This document shows, one piece after another, positions 1 to 9,645 of a DNA stretch of 64,000 nucleotides. Position 1 is the stretch's first letter. Each line of letters starts with the position of its first letter. Position numbers and translations under genes: made by a program. Where the stretch lies: contig CBFHVV010000002.1 of assembly GCA_965658965.1 (NCBI GenBank), forward strand, positions 1-64,000, read 5' to 3'. The notes beneath the pieces are model-generated. The model worked only from the letters and a program-made list of their open reading frames with translations. It ran no database searches and had not been told where the DNA came from. The stretch is from Croceimicrobium sp965658965 (lineage in GTDB: Bacteria > Bacteroidota > Bacteroidia > Flavobacteriales > Schleiferiaceae).

Positions 1-2817
1 GAAAATCCCGACTTTGGCCTGCTCCGAGCGGGTGATTATAATATCCTTTCTCAAGATGATTATTTTCTGAATTACGATAAGCGCATTAGTGGTGGCGGAA
101 TTGAAACAAATATCACATCAGGCGAAAGCCAAATACCGCTTAAGGTGCAAGGGGGCTTAGCACGTGGGCGTTTTAATAGAAATACTTTCCAAGGGCAAGA
201 AGGTAATCAAGGGCCCTATAAATTACGTGGCTCTAATAATGAACAGTTTATTATAATTATTTCGGGTTCAGAAAGAGTGTATATAGATGGGGTTCTGCAA
301 AAGCGTGGCGAGCAAAACCAGTACATAATGGACTATAATGCGGGTGAAATTACTTTTACCGCCTTGCAGCCGATTACACGCGATAAGCGGATTGTGGTGG
401 AGTTTCAATATACCGAGCAGAACTTTTTGCGGACTGTTTTTCAGGCCCAATCTGGCTTTGAGACTAAGTCGTATCGCAGTAAAATTCATTACTACAACGA
501 AAGTGATCAAGAAAATCAACCTTTAATAGGCGAGTATAGTGATGAGGAACTGGCCCGTTTGGCTCAAGCTGGTGATAATTTAGAAGATGCGGTAATAAGC
601 AGTATAATTCCCACAGCTTACAACGATGCGAGTATTCAGTATCGATTGGTGGATACCTTATCTTTCGATTCAGTTTTGGTTTTTACACGCGATTCAAGCC
701 TTCAGCTTTATAGCGCTAGTTTTAGTTTTTTAGGCGCTAATCAGGGAAATTATCGTTTGGCAGAAAGTCAGGCTAATGGCCGTGTATTTCGCTGGGTGGC
801 CCCAGTAAATGGCGTGCCACAGGGTTCTTATGAGCCTCTTAAGCGTTTAATTGCTCCCAATAGTTTAGAAGTCCTTTCTTGGCAAAATGCCTTGCAAATA
901 AGTCCTGGGCAAGCCTTGCGTTTAGACGGAGCTTTGAGTAGGAATGTTTTAAATAGTTATTCGGAGAGAGATCGCAACAATGATGTGGGTTTAGCGGGTA
1001 AAGCCGATTACTCCATTGAATTACCACTTAAAAAAGCACGTTTAAAGCTTAATGCTAGCTATGAGTTTAATAATCCGCAATTTCAAAGTTTAGAAAGGAT
1101 AAGAGCGGTAGAGTTTGCGCGTGACTGGAATTTGCCCTTAAATTACAATGGTGCGGTACAGTTACTAAGTTTAAAATCGGCCTATAAGCGCGATTCCCTG
1201 CAATTACAATATCGCTTTCAAGCTCTAGAGTCACCATTAAAAAGCGGTTATCGGCATTTGCTGCAAAGTGATTTGATCACCAAGCATCAGTTGTTAAAAA
1301 CGAAGTTAAGCTTAACTCAAAGTACGGGCCTGCAGAGCAGTGATAATTTTTGGCGTGAACAACTGGATTATCGCTATTTCTTAAAAAAACGTTGGTGGTT
1401 GGGGCTAGAAAGTATCGGCGAATGGAATCTTTCTCGTGCGCTTAATAGGGATAGTGTTCTGGCAAACAGTTATTCTTTTATAGAATATCGCGCTTTTACC
1501 GGCTTAGGCGATACGGCCAAAAGTTTTGTGGAGCTAGGTTATTTACAGCGATTTGACGACTCGGTACGCACTGCCCAGCTAGAGCGATTTACCCAAGCGC
1601 AAACTTGGTCGGCACGTGCAAATTGGCAGACCAATTTTGATGCAAATTTCCAAGCAGCTATATATTACCGTCGCTTGCAAATTTTACAAGGTGAAAGTCA
1701 AAACGATTTGCAAAATAGCTTGACCACCCGTTTTAATTATAATCAACGTATTTGGAAGAAAGTGATCGTAAGTAATTCCTTCTACGAAAGTGGTGCGGGA
1801 AATGAGCCTCGCCGCAGTTTTACTTATGTAGAAGTGCCCGCTGGAACCGGAACGTATACCCACACCGATTATAATGAGAATGGAATTCGGGAGCTCGATG
1901 AATTTGAAATTGCGCCAACACCAGATCTTGCCACTTTTATTCGGGTTTTCAGCCCTAATGTAGAATTTGTGCGCACCAGTATAGTTAAACTGGGGCAAAA
2001 TTTAAATATAAACACGCCCAATAAGTGGCGACAAAAAGGTTGGTTTAAAAAATCGCTTAGTCGTTTTAGCACCGTTCTAGCTTATCAGTTGGATCGTCGA
2101 AATTTGCTTTCAGGTACTATTAATAATTTAGATCCTTTTGCCGCTTTAAGTAATGATACCTTACTAGTGGCGCTCAATGAGAGTTTTCGGCAAACCTTGT
2201 TTTTTAATCGAGGTAGTGCGCGCTTTGGAGCGGATTATACTTTTCGACAGAGCGATAATCGCACATTGGTTACCTATGGTTTAGAACAGCGCGCCATAAA
2301 CGAGCAAATTGTAAACTTACGCTACACCTTTGCCGATAATTTTATTTTACGCTTGCGCGGAAATGCAGCTCTTAAGAATAATCGTAGTGGGAATTTTACC
2401 AACCGAAATTTTGACATTGAGCAGCAGCAGGTGTTGAATTCATTAACGTATCAATTAGCTACTAAGCTAAGTTTGGCGGTTAGCTATCAGTATAAGCAAG
2501 AGGCTAGTGAAGGAGAAATTACTAATAAGTTAAACAGTCACGATTTAGGCTTGGAGCTAAATTATACTGCCGCTCAAAAACTTAGTGCCCTAGCGCAATT
2601 AAATTACATTCAGAATAATTTTGAAGGGACGGTAAACTCTCCAGCAGCTTACGAAATGCTGCAGGCTTTGAGGCCGGGTGAAAACGCTACTTTCAATCTT
2701 AGTTTGCAAAAGACTTTTTTAAATAATATCGTTTTAAGTCTTAGTTATAATGGGCGTTACAGCGCGTCCTTACCTGCTATTCATACCGGAAACGTGCAGA
2801 TAAAAGCTTATTTTTAG
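1..2817 (+). CDS. Large outer-membrane beta-barrel-like protein, 5' end missing
   Basis: The reading frame is open from base 1, so the gene begins upstream of the window; a GTG at 145 is only an internal codon. About 938 residues are visible. The early part has a segment with YIDGVLQKRG and DYNAGEITF, a pattern I associate with big conserved Bacteroidetes surface proteins. The second half alternates polar and aromatic residues as in amphipathic beta strands, and the chain ends in a C-terminal Phe, as outer-membrane barrels often do. An acidic DYNENGIRELDEFE segment near 1869-1910 resembles a calcium-binding loop. I infer an outer-membrane location; the function is unknown. comF follows on the same strand after about 80 bp. 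SprA-like or other assembly proteins are possible relatives, but I cannot assign one. Confidence 0.75.
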   Translation, partial: ENPDFGLLRAGDYNILSQDDYFLNYDKRISGGGIETNITSGESQIPLKVQGGLARGRFNRNTFQGQEGNQGPYKLRGSNNEQFIIIISGSERVYIDGVLQKRGEQNQYIMDYNAGEITFTALQPITRDKRIVVEFQYTEQNFLRTVFQAQSGFETKSYRSKIHYYNESDQENQPLIGEYSDEELARLAQAGDNLEDAVISSIIPTAYNDASIQYRLVDTLSFDSVLVFTRDSSLQLYSASFSFLGANQGNYRLAESQANGRVFRWVAPVNGVPQGSYEPLKRLIAPNSLEVLSWQNALQISPGQALRLDGALSRNVLNSYSERDRNNDVGLAGKADYSIELPLKKARLKLNASYEFNNPQFQSLERIRAVEFARDWNLPLNYNGAVQLLSLKSAYKRDSLQLQYRFQALESPLKSGYRHLLQSDLITKHQLLKTKLSLTQSTGLQSSDNFWREQLDYRYFLKKRWWLGLESIGEWNLSRALNRDSVLANSYSFIEYRAFTGLGDTAKSFVELGYLQRFDDSVRTAQLERFTQAQTWSARANWQTNFDANFQAAIYYRRLQILQGESQNDLQNSLTTRFNYNQRIWKKVIVSNSFYESGAGNEPRRSFTYVEVPAGTGTYTHTDYNENGIRELDEFEIAPTPDLATFIRVFSPNVEFVRTSIVKLGQNLNINTPNKWRQKGWFKKSLSRFSTVLAYQLDRRNLLSGTINNLDPFAALSNDTLLVALNESFRQTLFFNRGSARFGADYTFRQSDNRTLVTYGLEQRAINEQIVNLRYTFADNFILRLRGNAALKNNRSGNFTNRNFDIEQQQVLNSLTYQLATKLSLAVSYQYKQEASEGEITNKLNSHDLGLELNYTAAQKLSALAQLNYIQNNFEGTVNSPAAYEMLQALRPGENATFNLSLQKTFLNNIVLSLSYNGRYSASLPAIHTGNVQIKAYF

Positions 2818-2901
2818 AATAGCATTGAAGGGAGCTATTTAAAGGTTTAGTAAATATTTAGAGCAGCCCTTTATTCTTAGTTCCAGACTTATTTTGTGGC
2901 C

Positions 2902-3597
2902 ATGAGTTTTTTATCGATTTACAGCCGCGATTTTATCAATTTCCTCTTCCCATTGGAGTGTGTAGCATGTAAAAAAGCCTTGGTGGTAGGCGAAGAATAT
3001 TTTTGCATCAATTGCTATTTAGAACTTCCTAAAACCCAGTATCACCTTTATAGCGATAATCCAGTATTACGCAGTTTTACGGGGCGCTTTCCGCTAGAAA
3101 GAGGCGCTGCATGGCTACAATTTCAAAAAGGAGGCGTGATTCAAGCGGCTATGCACGCCATAAAATATCAAAACCGACCGAGGCTTGGCGCTTTTCTGGC
3201 TAGTGAAGCGGCATCCGAATGGCAGAATAGCGACTTCTTTAAGGATATAGACCTAATTGTACCAGTACCCTTGCATTGGCGAAAGCGCATGAAACGAGGA
3301 TATAACCAAGCTTCTTTTATTGCTCAGGGTTTAAGTAAGGTTTTAAATATTCCCATTGATGAATCCTTCTTATATCGTGCGCAATATCGCAATTCGCAAA
3401 CCCGAGAAAATCGTTTTACCCGATGGTCTAATGTTAATTCGGTATTTGCTTTAAAGACTAATCTGGCCGTGACCGATAAACATATTTTGCTAGTAGATGA
3501 CGTGCTTACTACTGGCGCTACCCTAGAAGCTTGCTTAAGCGTGTTGGCGAAGATGCCTGCCTGTAAGTTTTCCATTTTCACCCTGGCACATGCTTAA
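2902..3597 (+). CDS. comF: ComF family phosphoribosyltransferase-like protein
   Basis: About 231 residues. The N-terminus has a four-cysteine zinc ribbon (CVAC near residue 20 and CINC near 35), followed by a type I phosphoribosyltransferase fold with the PRPP loop LLVDDVLTTGAT near residues 195-206. This order is the ComF/GntX architecture. In naturally competent bacteria ComF helps bring single-stranded DNA into the cytoplasm; in many Bacteroidetes its exact role is unproven. A GTG lies two codons upstream at 2896, but the ATG at 2902 gives the usual hydrophobic N-terminal helix and is preferred. The gene stands between two envelope-protein genes and I see no obvious operon partner. Confidence 0.88.
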   Translation: MSFLSIYSRDFINFLFPLECVACKKALVVGEEYFCINCYLELPKTQYHLYSDNPVLRSFTGRFPLERGAAWLQFQKGGVIQAAMHAIKYQNRPRLGAFLASEAASEWQNSDFFKDIDLIVPVPLHWRKRMKRGYNQASFIAQGLSKVLNIPIDESFLYRAQYRNSQTRENRFTRWSNVNSVFALKTNLAVTDKHILLVDDVLTTGATLEACLSVLAKMPACKFSIFTLAHA

Positions 3598-3705
3598 AAT
3601 CTCCATCCTAGCTATTGGCTAGCTCAATTTATATGTTTCTGCGTCGTTTACCTTTCGGCTTGCTAAAAAGTATAATCTTTGCAGTCTTTGAAAAAGTAAA
3701 AATCC

Positions 3706-5367
3706 ATGCAAAAACAGTTTAAGGAATATAGTGCAAGGCCGGCGGCCACTTGGTTAACCTTATTGTTGTTTTTTGTAATCTTCGCTTCCTTCGAAGCATT
3801 TATCAGTTCTTGTGCTAGTCGCTCTAGCCCCAGTGGTGGAGATAGAGATACTTTGGCGCCGCAGCTGGATACGTCTTTTCCTCCAAATCAGAGTATTTTT
3901 TTTAAGAGTCCCAATATTCGTCTGAAGTTTCAAGAATATGTTAATCTTAAAAGCCCACAACAGCAAATAAGGATATCACCTCTCTTGCCTGAAGATTTGG
4001 AAATAGTGGGCAAGGGAAAAGAAGTTTTGATAGAGGCTTTGGATAGTTTGAAGGCAAATACAACCTATATTATTTCTTTTGGTTCTTCGCTTACAGACCT
4101 TACCGAAGGGAATGAAAACAAAGATTTTAAATATGTTTTTTCTACTGGCTCGTATATCGATAGCTTAAAATTACAAGGGCGGTTGAATGATGCTTATACC
4201 GGTGAGCTTGAAAAAGATATGCTGGTAGTTTTGTACTCGGCCGATCGAAAGGTGCAGCGCGATTCCCTGCTTTATAAGGTACGTCCTGAGTATTATGCTT
4301 TCAGTAATGAGGAGGGCGAGTTTAGTATGACTAATATGCGTAGTGGTAAGTATTTACTAGCTGCTTTTGTGGATAAAGAAGGCGATTTCAAACTAAATGG
4401 AAGAGCAGTGAAAATGGGTTTTTGGACGGATACCATTACTTTACAACCAGACTCGGCTTATGCCTATCAAATTTTCACCTACGATCCCAGTCCTAAGTTT
4501 CGCTTTATCAATGCTCGACATGGAGCTTTAGGGGAGATATCATTTAATTTTAGCACCGCAATGGACAGTGCCTTTAGCATTGAACCTCTAAATGTGCCTA
4601 AGGATTCGGCCTATTTTAAGTTTGCTAAAGAGCGGGATACACTTTATTATCGCTTTCGTTTTCAGCGCGATAGCATAAACTTTAAACTGAACTTTGATAG
4701 CCTATTTGTAGATTCAGTGATTTCGGTAAGAATACGTGATTACGATGAGCCGAAGTTGAAAATTTCTGCACCGAAAAAAGACTTTCGTAAGAACGATACA
4801 GTTTTCATCAATGCTAACTTGCAAATTAACAAGTGGCACCTTGATAGTACTCGCTTTTACACTCCCAAAGACACGGTAAAACGCTTGCCGCTAAAAGATC
4901 CAAATCACGAGAAGCGCTGGTTTTACCCACCGCCTCATCAGTCTAAATTTAGTGTAATGTTTAATAAAGGCGCTGCTGAGCATGCGGCCAATAATAGGTT
5001 AAAGGATAGCCTGCGCTTTAATTTTGAGCTAAAAAGTGGGGAGGATTTAGGAAGCTTGGCCTTTAATGTTAAAGCAGATAGTGCCTTAGCTTATATATTA
5101 CAAATCTTAAAGGAAGACGATACCCCTTACGAGATGATACCTTTTAAAGATAGCACCACCGTGGTTTTTAAAAATGAATTTCCGCAAAAGTTTAAAGCCT
5201 TTTTAATTAGAGATTTAAATGAGGACGGAGAATGGACAACTGGGGATTTTAATGCAGGGCTTCAACCAGAAATTCGTATTCCCTACCAAGAAGAATTGGA
5301 GATAAGAGCTAATTGGGAGTTGGACTTAGATTGGATTTATCGCTCTGAGGCTATCAACAATCCATAG
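3706..5367 (+). CDS. Ig-like domain lipoprotein (Big_5 type)
   Basis: 553 residues. A hydrophobic N-terminal segment (about residues 16-33) ends in ISSC at residue 36, a plausible lipoprotein signal peptidase II site, though the segment before it is long. The mature start SRSSPSGGDRDTLAPQ followed by P-N-x-S is typical of the Bacteroidetes family with an N-terminal bacterial Ig-like domain (about 45-150). The rest is beta-rich, probably more Ig or carboxypeptidase-regulatory-like modules, including a DxNxDG-type loop near the C-terminus (DLNEDGEWTTGDFN). The likely location is periplasmic or outer-membrane attached. Function unknown. It precedes an OmpA-type lipoprotein gene by 70 bp. Confidence 0.8.
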   Translation: MQKQFKEYSARPAATWLTLLLFFVIFASFEAFISSCASRSSPSGGDRDTLAPQLDTSFPPNQSIFFKSPNIRLKFQEYVNLKSPQQQIRISPLLPEDLEIVGKGKEVLIEALDSLKANTTYIISFGSSLTDLTEGNENKDFKYVFSTGSYIDSLKLQGRLNDAYTGELEKDMLVVLYSADRKVQRDSLLYKVRPEYYAFSNEEGEFSMTNMRSGKYLLAAFVDKEGDFKLNGRAVKMGFWTDTITLQPDSAYAYQIFTYDPSPKFRFINARHGALGEISFNFSTAMDSAFSIEPLNVPKDSAYFKFAKERDTLYYRFRFQRDSINFKLNFDSLFVDSVISVRIRDYDEPKLKISAPKKDFRKNDTVFINANLQINKWHLDSTRFYTPKDTVKRLPLKDPNHEKRWFYPPPHQSKFSVMFNKGAAEHAANNRLKDSLRFNFELKSGEDLGSLAFNVKADSALAYILQILKEDDTPYEMIPFKDSTTVVFKNEFPQKFKAFLIRDLNEDGEWTTGDFNAGLQPEIRIPYQEELEIRANWELDLDWIYRSEAINNP

Positions 5368-5412
5368 TTCCTAAGTCTGTAGTATTAATGCGGAGATACC
5401 GCTAGCGACTTT

Positions 5413-5420
5413 TATTTTTG
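5413..5420 (+). promoter_or_regulatory. -7 promoter box of the OmpA-type lipoprotein gene
   Basis: TATTTTTG matches the Bacteroidetes sigma-A -7 consensus TAnnTTTG and lies 18 bp before the start codon at 5438. No clear TTG -33 element is present. Confidence 0.5.
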
Positions 5421-5437
5421 TTTGGGAAAATTAAGCT

Positions 5438-6409
5438 ATGAGAAAAGTATTTCTATTATTGAGTTTGCCATTTATTTTGGCTTCTTGCGTAAGCAGTAAG
5501 GTATATAAAGATTTGCAAGGTAAATATGCCGAAATCGAATTTGAAAATAGCCAACTGCGTCAGGAGGTTGATAGCTTAGCATCGGCGAATCAAGTTGCCG
5601 AAAATTATTTGCAGGAACTGCAAAGTCAGCAGAAGGCGCTGCAGGAGAAAGCTAAAGAGCAAGAGGTTTACTTAGAGTCTTTGCGTGGTCGTTATAATGA
5701 TCTAAACCAGAGCTATGAGTACTTACTAGAGAACAATAATAACCTTTTAGCGAACAACCAGCGGGAGAATAAAAAATTGGTAGAAAAGCTAAACACCTTG
5801 CAAAGTGACTTAGCACGTAAAGAAGATTCTCTGCGCAACGAAAGCGATCGTTTGAATAAACTAGAGCAGGCGGTTCAAACTCGTGAAGCGCGTATAAACG
5901 AATTAGAATCTGCCATAGCAAGAAAGGATAGCGTGGTAGCTGAGGTGAAGCGTAGTCTTAAAAATGCGCTGTTAAATTTCGATGGTAAAGGCCTTACGGT
6001 AGAGACGCGTGACGGCAAAGTGTATGTTTCTTTAGAAAACCGTCTGCTATTTCCTTCAGCTAGTTGGACGGTGCAGTCGGAGGGAACTAAGGCTCTGCAA
6101 GACCTAGCTGAGGTCTTGGCTCAAAACCCTGATTTAAATGTTATGGTGGAGGGACATACGGATGGTGACGCATTTAACGGAAGAACGGCGGTAAAGGATA
6201 ATTGGGATTTAAGTGTAATGCGAGCTACCAGTATTGTAAAGATTATTACCGCCAACCCAGGAGTGAAGAAGGAAAATATTATTGCCGCTGGTCGTAGTGA
6301 ATATGTGCCAATTGCTAGTAATGAAACTGCGGAAGGGAAGGCTAAAAATCGTCGCACGGAAATAATTATCACACCCAACTTAAGCGAGTTGTCAGAAATA
6401 CTAGACTAG
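5438..6409 (+). CDS. OmpA-family peptidoglycan-binding lipoprotein with coiled coil
   Basis: 323 residues. The signal peptide ends LASC at residue 17, a clear lipobox, so the protein is likely an outer-membrane lipoprotein. Residues about 20-180 are rich in Gln, Glu, Leu and Lys with heptad spacing, a long coiled coil. Residues about 200-320 form an OmpA C-terminal domain: VEGHTDGDAF, the RA-TSIV helix and AAGRSEYVPIA followed by KNRRTEI. These residues bind diaminopimelate in peptidoglycan in characterised relatives. It probably tethers the outer membrane to the wall through a long spacer. It has its own -7 box just upstream. Confidence 0.9.
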   Translation: MRKVFLLLSLPFILASCVSSKVYKDLQGKYAEIEFENSQLRQEVDSLASANQVAENYLQELQSQQKALQEKAKEQEVYLESLRGRYNDLNQSYEYLLENNNNLLANNQRENKKLVEKLNTLQSDLARKEDSLRNESDRLNKLEQAVQTREARINELESAIARKDSVVAEVKRSLKNALLNFDGKGLTVETRDGKVYVSLENRLLFPSASWTVQSEGTKALQDLAEVLAQNPDLNVMVEGHTDGDAFNGRTAVKDNWDLSVMRATSIVKIITANPGVKKENIIAAGRSEYVPIASNETAEGKAKNRRTEIIITPNLSELSEILD

Positions 6410-6468
6410 TATTTATGGCTTTGAAAATAAGCCCGCAATATTTGGCTAAGTGTTGGGTTTTATAGCCT

Positions 6469-7623
6469 ATGGACTTTTACGGCAGAAAGAATCTTTGGAA
6501 ATTTTTACTCTTAGTATTTGCAGTAGCAATTGGTGCCTTAACCTTATTTTACACCGAAGGTTTTTTGCAGGAGCTTCGGCAGGAAGAGGTGAAGAAGGTA
6601 GATCAATGGGCCAATGCGATGGCTTCGATTCAAAGAGCCGATGATCAGACAGACATTACTCTGGCTACACAGATTATTCAATACAATACGACCATTCCAG
6701 TAATTTTAACTGATTCGGAAGATCGGGTAATTACCACGAATAACGTAGATGCTTCTAAATTTAATAAGCAAAAGTGGTTGCGGGGTCGCATTCAACAGCT
6801 TAGGGAAGAAGGGCAATTTATTGAGCTGGGCGCAGGAAATAATCAGATAAATGTTTATTACGAAACTAGCACGCTGCTTACCAAGCTGCGCTTTTATCCT
6901 ATAATTCTCTTAGTAGTTATTTCGCTCTTTATTGTTATTGCTTATCTAGCTTTTAGCGGCGCGCGAAAGGCTGAGCAGAATCAAGTTTGGAACGGTTTAG
7001 CAAAAGAAACAGCGCATCAAATTGGTACGCCTTTAAGTTCGCTTATGGGCTGGTTAGAGCTGCTGAAAATGCAAAATATTGATGAGAGCATTACGGGGGA
7101 AATGGCGAAAGATATTAAGCGTCTCGAAACGATTACTGATCGCTTTTCTAAAATCGGATCTCAACCCGCATTAGTTAATACAGATCTTCTGTTAGTTACG
7201 CGGCAAGCGGTAGATTATTTGAAGACCCGCAGCTCCAAGAAAATTGAAATTACCTGTGAGTTACCGCGTGAGCCGATATTTTTGGCGCTTAACGTTCCGC
7301 TTTTTGAGTGGGTGATAGAAAACCTCATTAAGAATGCCATAGATGCAATAAGCGGCCCGGGTAGCATCCATATTGAACTGTCGGCTAAAGATGCGAAATG
7401 GGTAGAGATTGATGTTAGTGATACAGGAAAGGGGATCTCTGCAAAGGCATTAAAAACCGTTTTCCGCCCGGGTTATTCTACAAAAAAAAGAGGTTGGGGT
7501 CTTGGCTTGAGTTTGGCCAAACGGATTATTGAAGACTATCATAAGGGTCGTATATTCGTAGCGCAGTCTTTACCCAACGAAGGAACTACCTTTAGAATAC
7601 TATTGCCAAAATTAGAAGAATGA
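6469..7623 (+). CDS. Membrane-bound sensor histidine kinase
   Basis: 384 residues. There are two membrane segments (about 10-28 and 142-162) bracketing an extracytoplasmic sensor region of about 110 residues. The dimerisation and phosphoacceptor helix has KETAHQIGTPLSSL with the phosphorylated His. The ATP-binding domain shows NLIKNAIDA (N box), DTGKGIS (G1) and GWGLGLSLAKRII (G2). There is no receiver domain and no adjacent response regulator, so it is an orphan kinase here. Its stop overlaps the hemW start by 4 bp (ATGA), which suggests translational coupling; the same pair order is one I associate with Flavobacteriales. The signal sensed is unknown. Confidence 0.9.
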   Translation: MDFYGRKNLWKFLLLVFAVAIGALTLFYTEGFLQELRQEEVKKVDQWANAMASIQRADDQTDITLATQIIQYNTTIPVILTDSEDRVITTNNVDASKFNKQKWLRGRIQQLREEGQFIELGAGNNQINVYYETSTLLTKLRFYPIILLVVISLFIVIAYLAFSGARKAEQNQVWNGLAKETAHQIGTPLSSLMGWLELLKMQNIDESITGEMAKDIKRLETITDRFSKIGSQPALVNTDLLLVTRQAVDYLKTRSSKKIEITCELPREPIFLALNVPLFEWVIENLIKNAIDAISGPGSIHIELSAKDAKWVEIDVSDTGKGISAKALKTVFRPGYSTKKRGWGLGLSLAKRIIEDYHKGRIFVAQSLPNEGTTFRILLPKLEE

Positions 7624-8744
7624 GTGGAATTTACATACACATCCCCTTTTGCAAACAGGCTTGTGTGTATTGTGATTTTCATTTTTCTACGGTGCAAACT
7701 CACCGTGAGCAAATGGTTAAAGCTATAGCTGAGGAAGCCAAGCAACGTCGCGACTATCTTGATTCTGCGAAAATCACGAGTCTCTATTTTGGGGGTGGCA
7801 CGCCTTCTATTTTGGGAGTAGAGAAAATAAATTGGCTTATTGAGGCTTTGCATACTTTGTTTGATATTGATCCAGCAGCAGAAATAACCTTAGAAGCAAA
7901 TCCTGATGATCTTAGCAAAGCTTATCTGGCAGACTTGCAAAAGAGTTCGGTAAACCGGCTTTCGGTGGGGATTCAATCTTTTAAAGAAGAGGATCTGCGT
8001 TTTATGAATCGTGCACATAGCAGCGAGGAAAGTATCCGCTGTTTGGAGTTGTTACCACAGTACGGTTTTGATAATTATACCATCGATTTGATTTATGGTC
8101 TGCCCGAGCAAAATTTGGAAGATTGGCTATGGCAGCTTAGTTTTTTAAAACGCTTTAAGGTACCTCATTTTTCGGCTTATGCCCTTACAGTAGAAGAGAA
8201 AACAGTGCTGCATCACCAAGTAGAAAAAGGTCAGGTGTCCTTAAAAGATGATGTGGCTTATCAGCATTTTGTGGCTTTGCAGGATTATTCTAAAGCAGAG
8301 GCTTATGAGCATTATGAATTGTCGAATTTTTGTAAACCAGGCGCACACTCGCAACATAATACTTCCTATTGGCAAAGCAAGCCTTACTTAGGTTTGGGGC
8401 CTTCTGCGCATTCTTTTAATGGCAGTTCGCGCACTTGGAATATTGCAAATAATACTTTGTACTTAAAAGGATTAGAGGCAGGTACTAATTTTGCGAAGAC
8501 GGAATCTTTAGGGAAGAAAGATCTGTATAACGAATTGGTGATGACGCGATTACGGTTGCAAGAAGGTCTGAATTTATTGGAACTAAAAGAGCTAGGGGGA
8601 GAAGCTTGTTATGAATATTGCGTACAGGAGGCAAAATCGGAACTTGCTAAGGGGCGTTTGCTGTGGCAAGATGAACATCTGCGTATTCCTGCGGAATATC
8701 GCTTCCAAAGCGATGGTATAGCGGCTAGTTTATTTAAAGTTTAA
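7620..8744 (+). CDS. hemW: Radical SAM haem chaperone HemW
   Basis: 374 residues. The radical SAM cluster motif CKQACVYC is near residue 11, followed by YFGGGTPS and the HemN-type C-terminal domain. HemW was long annotated as coproporphyrinogen dehydrogenase but in characterised cases binds haem and delivers it to respiratory proteins. Its motif is CxxxCxYC followed by DF, whereas the true HemN at 10817 has CxxxCxYCGC. This supports the HemW assignment here. The start overlaps the preceding kinase stop by 4 bp. Functionally it fits with hemJ, hemN and the cbb3 oxidase genes a few kilobases downstream. Confidence 0.88.
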   Translation: MSGIYIHIPFCKQACVYCDFHFSTVQTHREQMVKAIAEEAKQRRDYLDSAKITSLYFGGGTPSILGVEKINWLIEALHTLFDIDPAAEITLEANPDDLSKAYLADLQKSSVNRLSVGIQSFKEEDLRFMNRAHSSEESIRCLELLPQYGFDNYTIDLIYGLPEQNLEDWLWQLSFLKRFKVPHFSAYALTVEEKTVLHHQVEKGQVSLKDDVAYQHFVALQDYSKAEAYEHYELSNFCKPGAHSQHNTSYWQSKPYLGLGPSAHSFNGSSRTWNIANNTLYLKGLEAGTNFAKTESLGKKDLYNELVMTRLRLQEGLNLLELKELGGEACYEYCVQEAKSELAKGRLLWQDEHLRIPAEYRFQSDGIAASLFKV

Positions 8745-8747
8745 ATT

Positions 8748-9488
8748 ATGAAGATTCAATTAGGACGTAAGGGCCATCGTTATGAAGTCGATTTAACTCA
8801 GGCCATAGATTGCAGCAGTACTTTCGGAAACTCGAAGCGAGAGCCGCGTGCTTGGTCTAGTCCGCCGGTAGAAATTAAACCCGTTCAGGTGGATGATTGG
8901 ATTGGTGCAGTAAAGGAAGGGGCACCAGTTAATTTTTTTTCGGTGCAATTAAATCCTCATGGTAATGGAACTCATACCGAGTGCTTCGGTCATATTAGTC
9001 CCGATCAACATAAAGTGAATGATTACTTTAAAGATTATCATGGGTTCTGTACTTTTTTACGAATAAACAGCCGTGAATTAGACGGAGACCGAGTAGTATT
9101 ATTGGAAGATTTAGAAAAGAAACGTAATAAGCTGGCCAAATTTGTGGCTATACAGGTAGATGCTGATCCTTTTCCGCAAGATTTCAGCGGAGCTAATGCT
9201 CCTTATTTTGAGGAGAGTTGCTTAAGCTATTTAGCGGAGAATGGGGTGAAGCATTTTATCACTAATCTGCCTTCGGTAGATCGGGAGGAGGATGGTGGAG
9301 CCCTCGCAGCTCATCATGCTTTTTGGCAGTACCCGCAAAATACTAGAGAAGAAGCGACAATTACCGAGTTGGCATTTTTTCCTAAAAACTTAAGGGAGGG
9401 AGAGTATTTTATCAATCTTCAAGTGGCACCTTTACATAGTGATGCTAGTCCTTCACGCCCTTTATTGTATCGTTTGGAGAAGCTCTAG
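8748..9488 (+). CDS. Cyclase/kynurenine formamidase-family metal-dependent hydrolase
   Basis: 246 residues, starting 3 bp after hemW. The segment HGNGTHTECFGH matches the metal-binding HxxGTHxx...H motif of the cyclase superfamily (PF04199 type), which includes kynurenine formamidase KynB. A tryptophan 2,3-dioxygenase gene is in the same window (62339), so a formamidase role in tryptophan breakdown is possible. However, the two are 53 kb apart and this protein lacks features that would single out KynB. I therefore leave the substrate open. It is probably the last gene of the kinase-hemW transcript. Confidence 0.7.
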   Translation: MKIQLGRKGHRYEVDLTQAIDCSSTFGNSKREPRAWSSPPVEIKPVQVDDWIGAVKEGAPVNFFSVQLNPHGNGTHTECFGHISPDQHKVNDYFKDYHGFCTFLRINSRELDGDRVVLLEDLEKKRNKLAKFVAIQVDADPFPQDFSGANAPYFEESCLSYLAENGVKHFITNLPSVDREEDGGALAAHHAFWQYPQNTREEATITELAFFPKNLREGEYFINLQVAPLHSDASPSRPLLYRLEKL

Positions 9489-9572
9489 ACACTGTTTTCA
9501 GGAATAGTTGTGGGCTGAGCTTGGTGATTGAGCTCTTAATGAATTGATAATCAGACTATTTTTTTGCTTGTA

Positions 9573-9644
9573 AAAAAAAAGAAACCCCGGTCACTCTAGA
9601 AAGAATGCCGGGGTAAACCTTAACCTGATTAATCTGCTTCGCTG
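9573..9644 (-). ncRNA. Putative small RNA, copy 1
   Basis: Bases 9582-9645 are identical over 64 bp to 10008-10071. Read on the minus strand, the block starts just after a -7-like box. It runs through a short leader (AGCGAAGCAGATTAATCAGG) and ends in a strong hairpin, ACCCCGG with CCGGGGT plus an inner CATTC/GAGTG stem, followed by TTTC and nine T. This is the form of a short transcript of about 70 nt closed by an intrinsic terminator. No open reading frame with a start codon lies in it. It may belong to a known Bacteroidetes RNA family such as Flavo-1, which I cannot test here. Confidence 0.6.
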
Positions 9645-9645
9645 A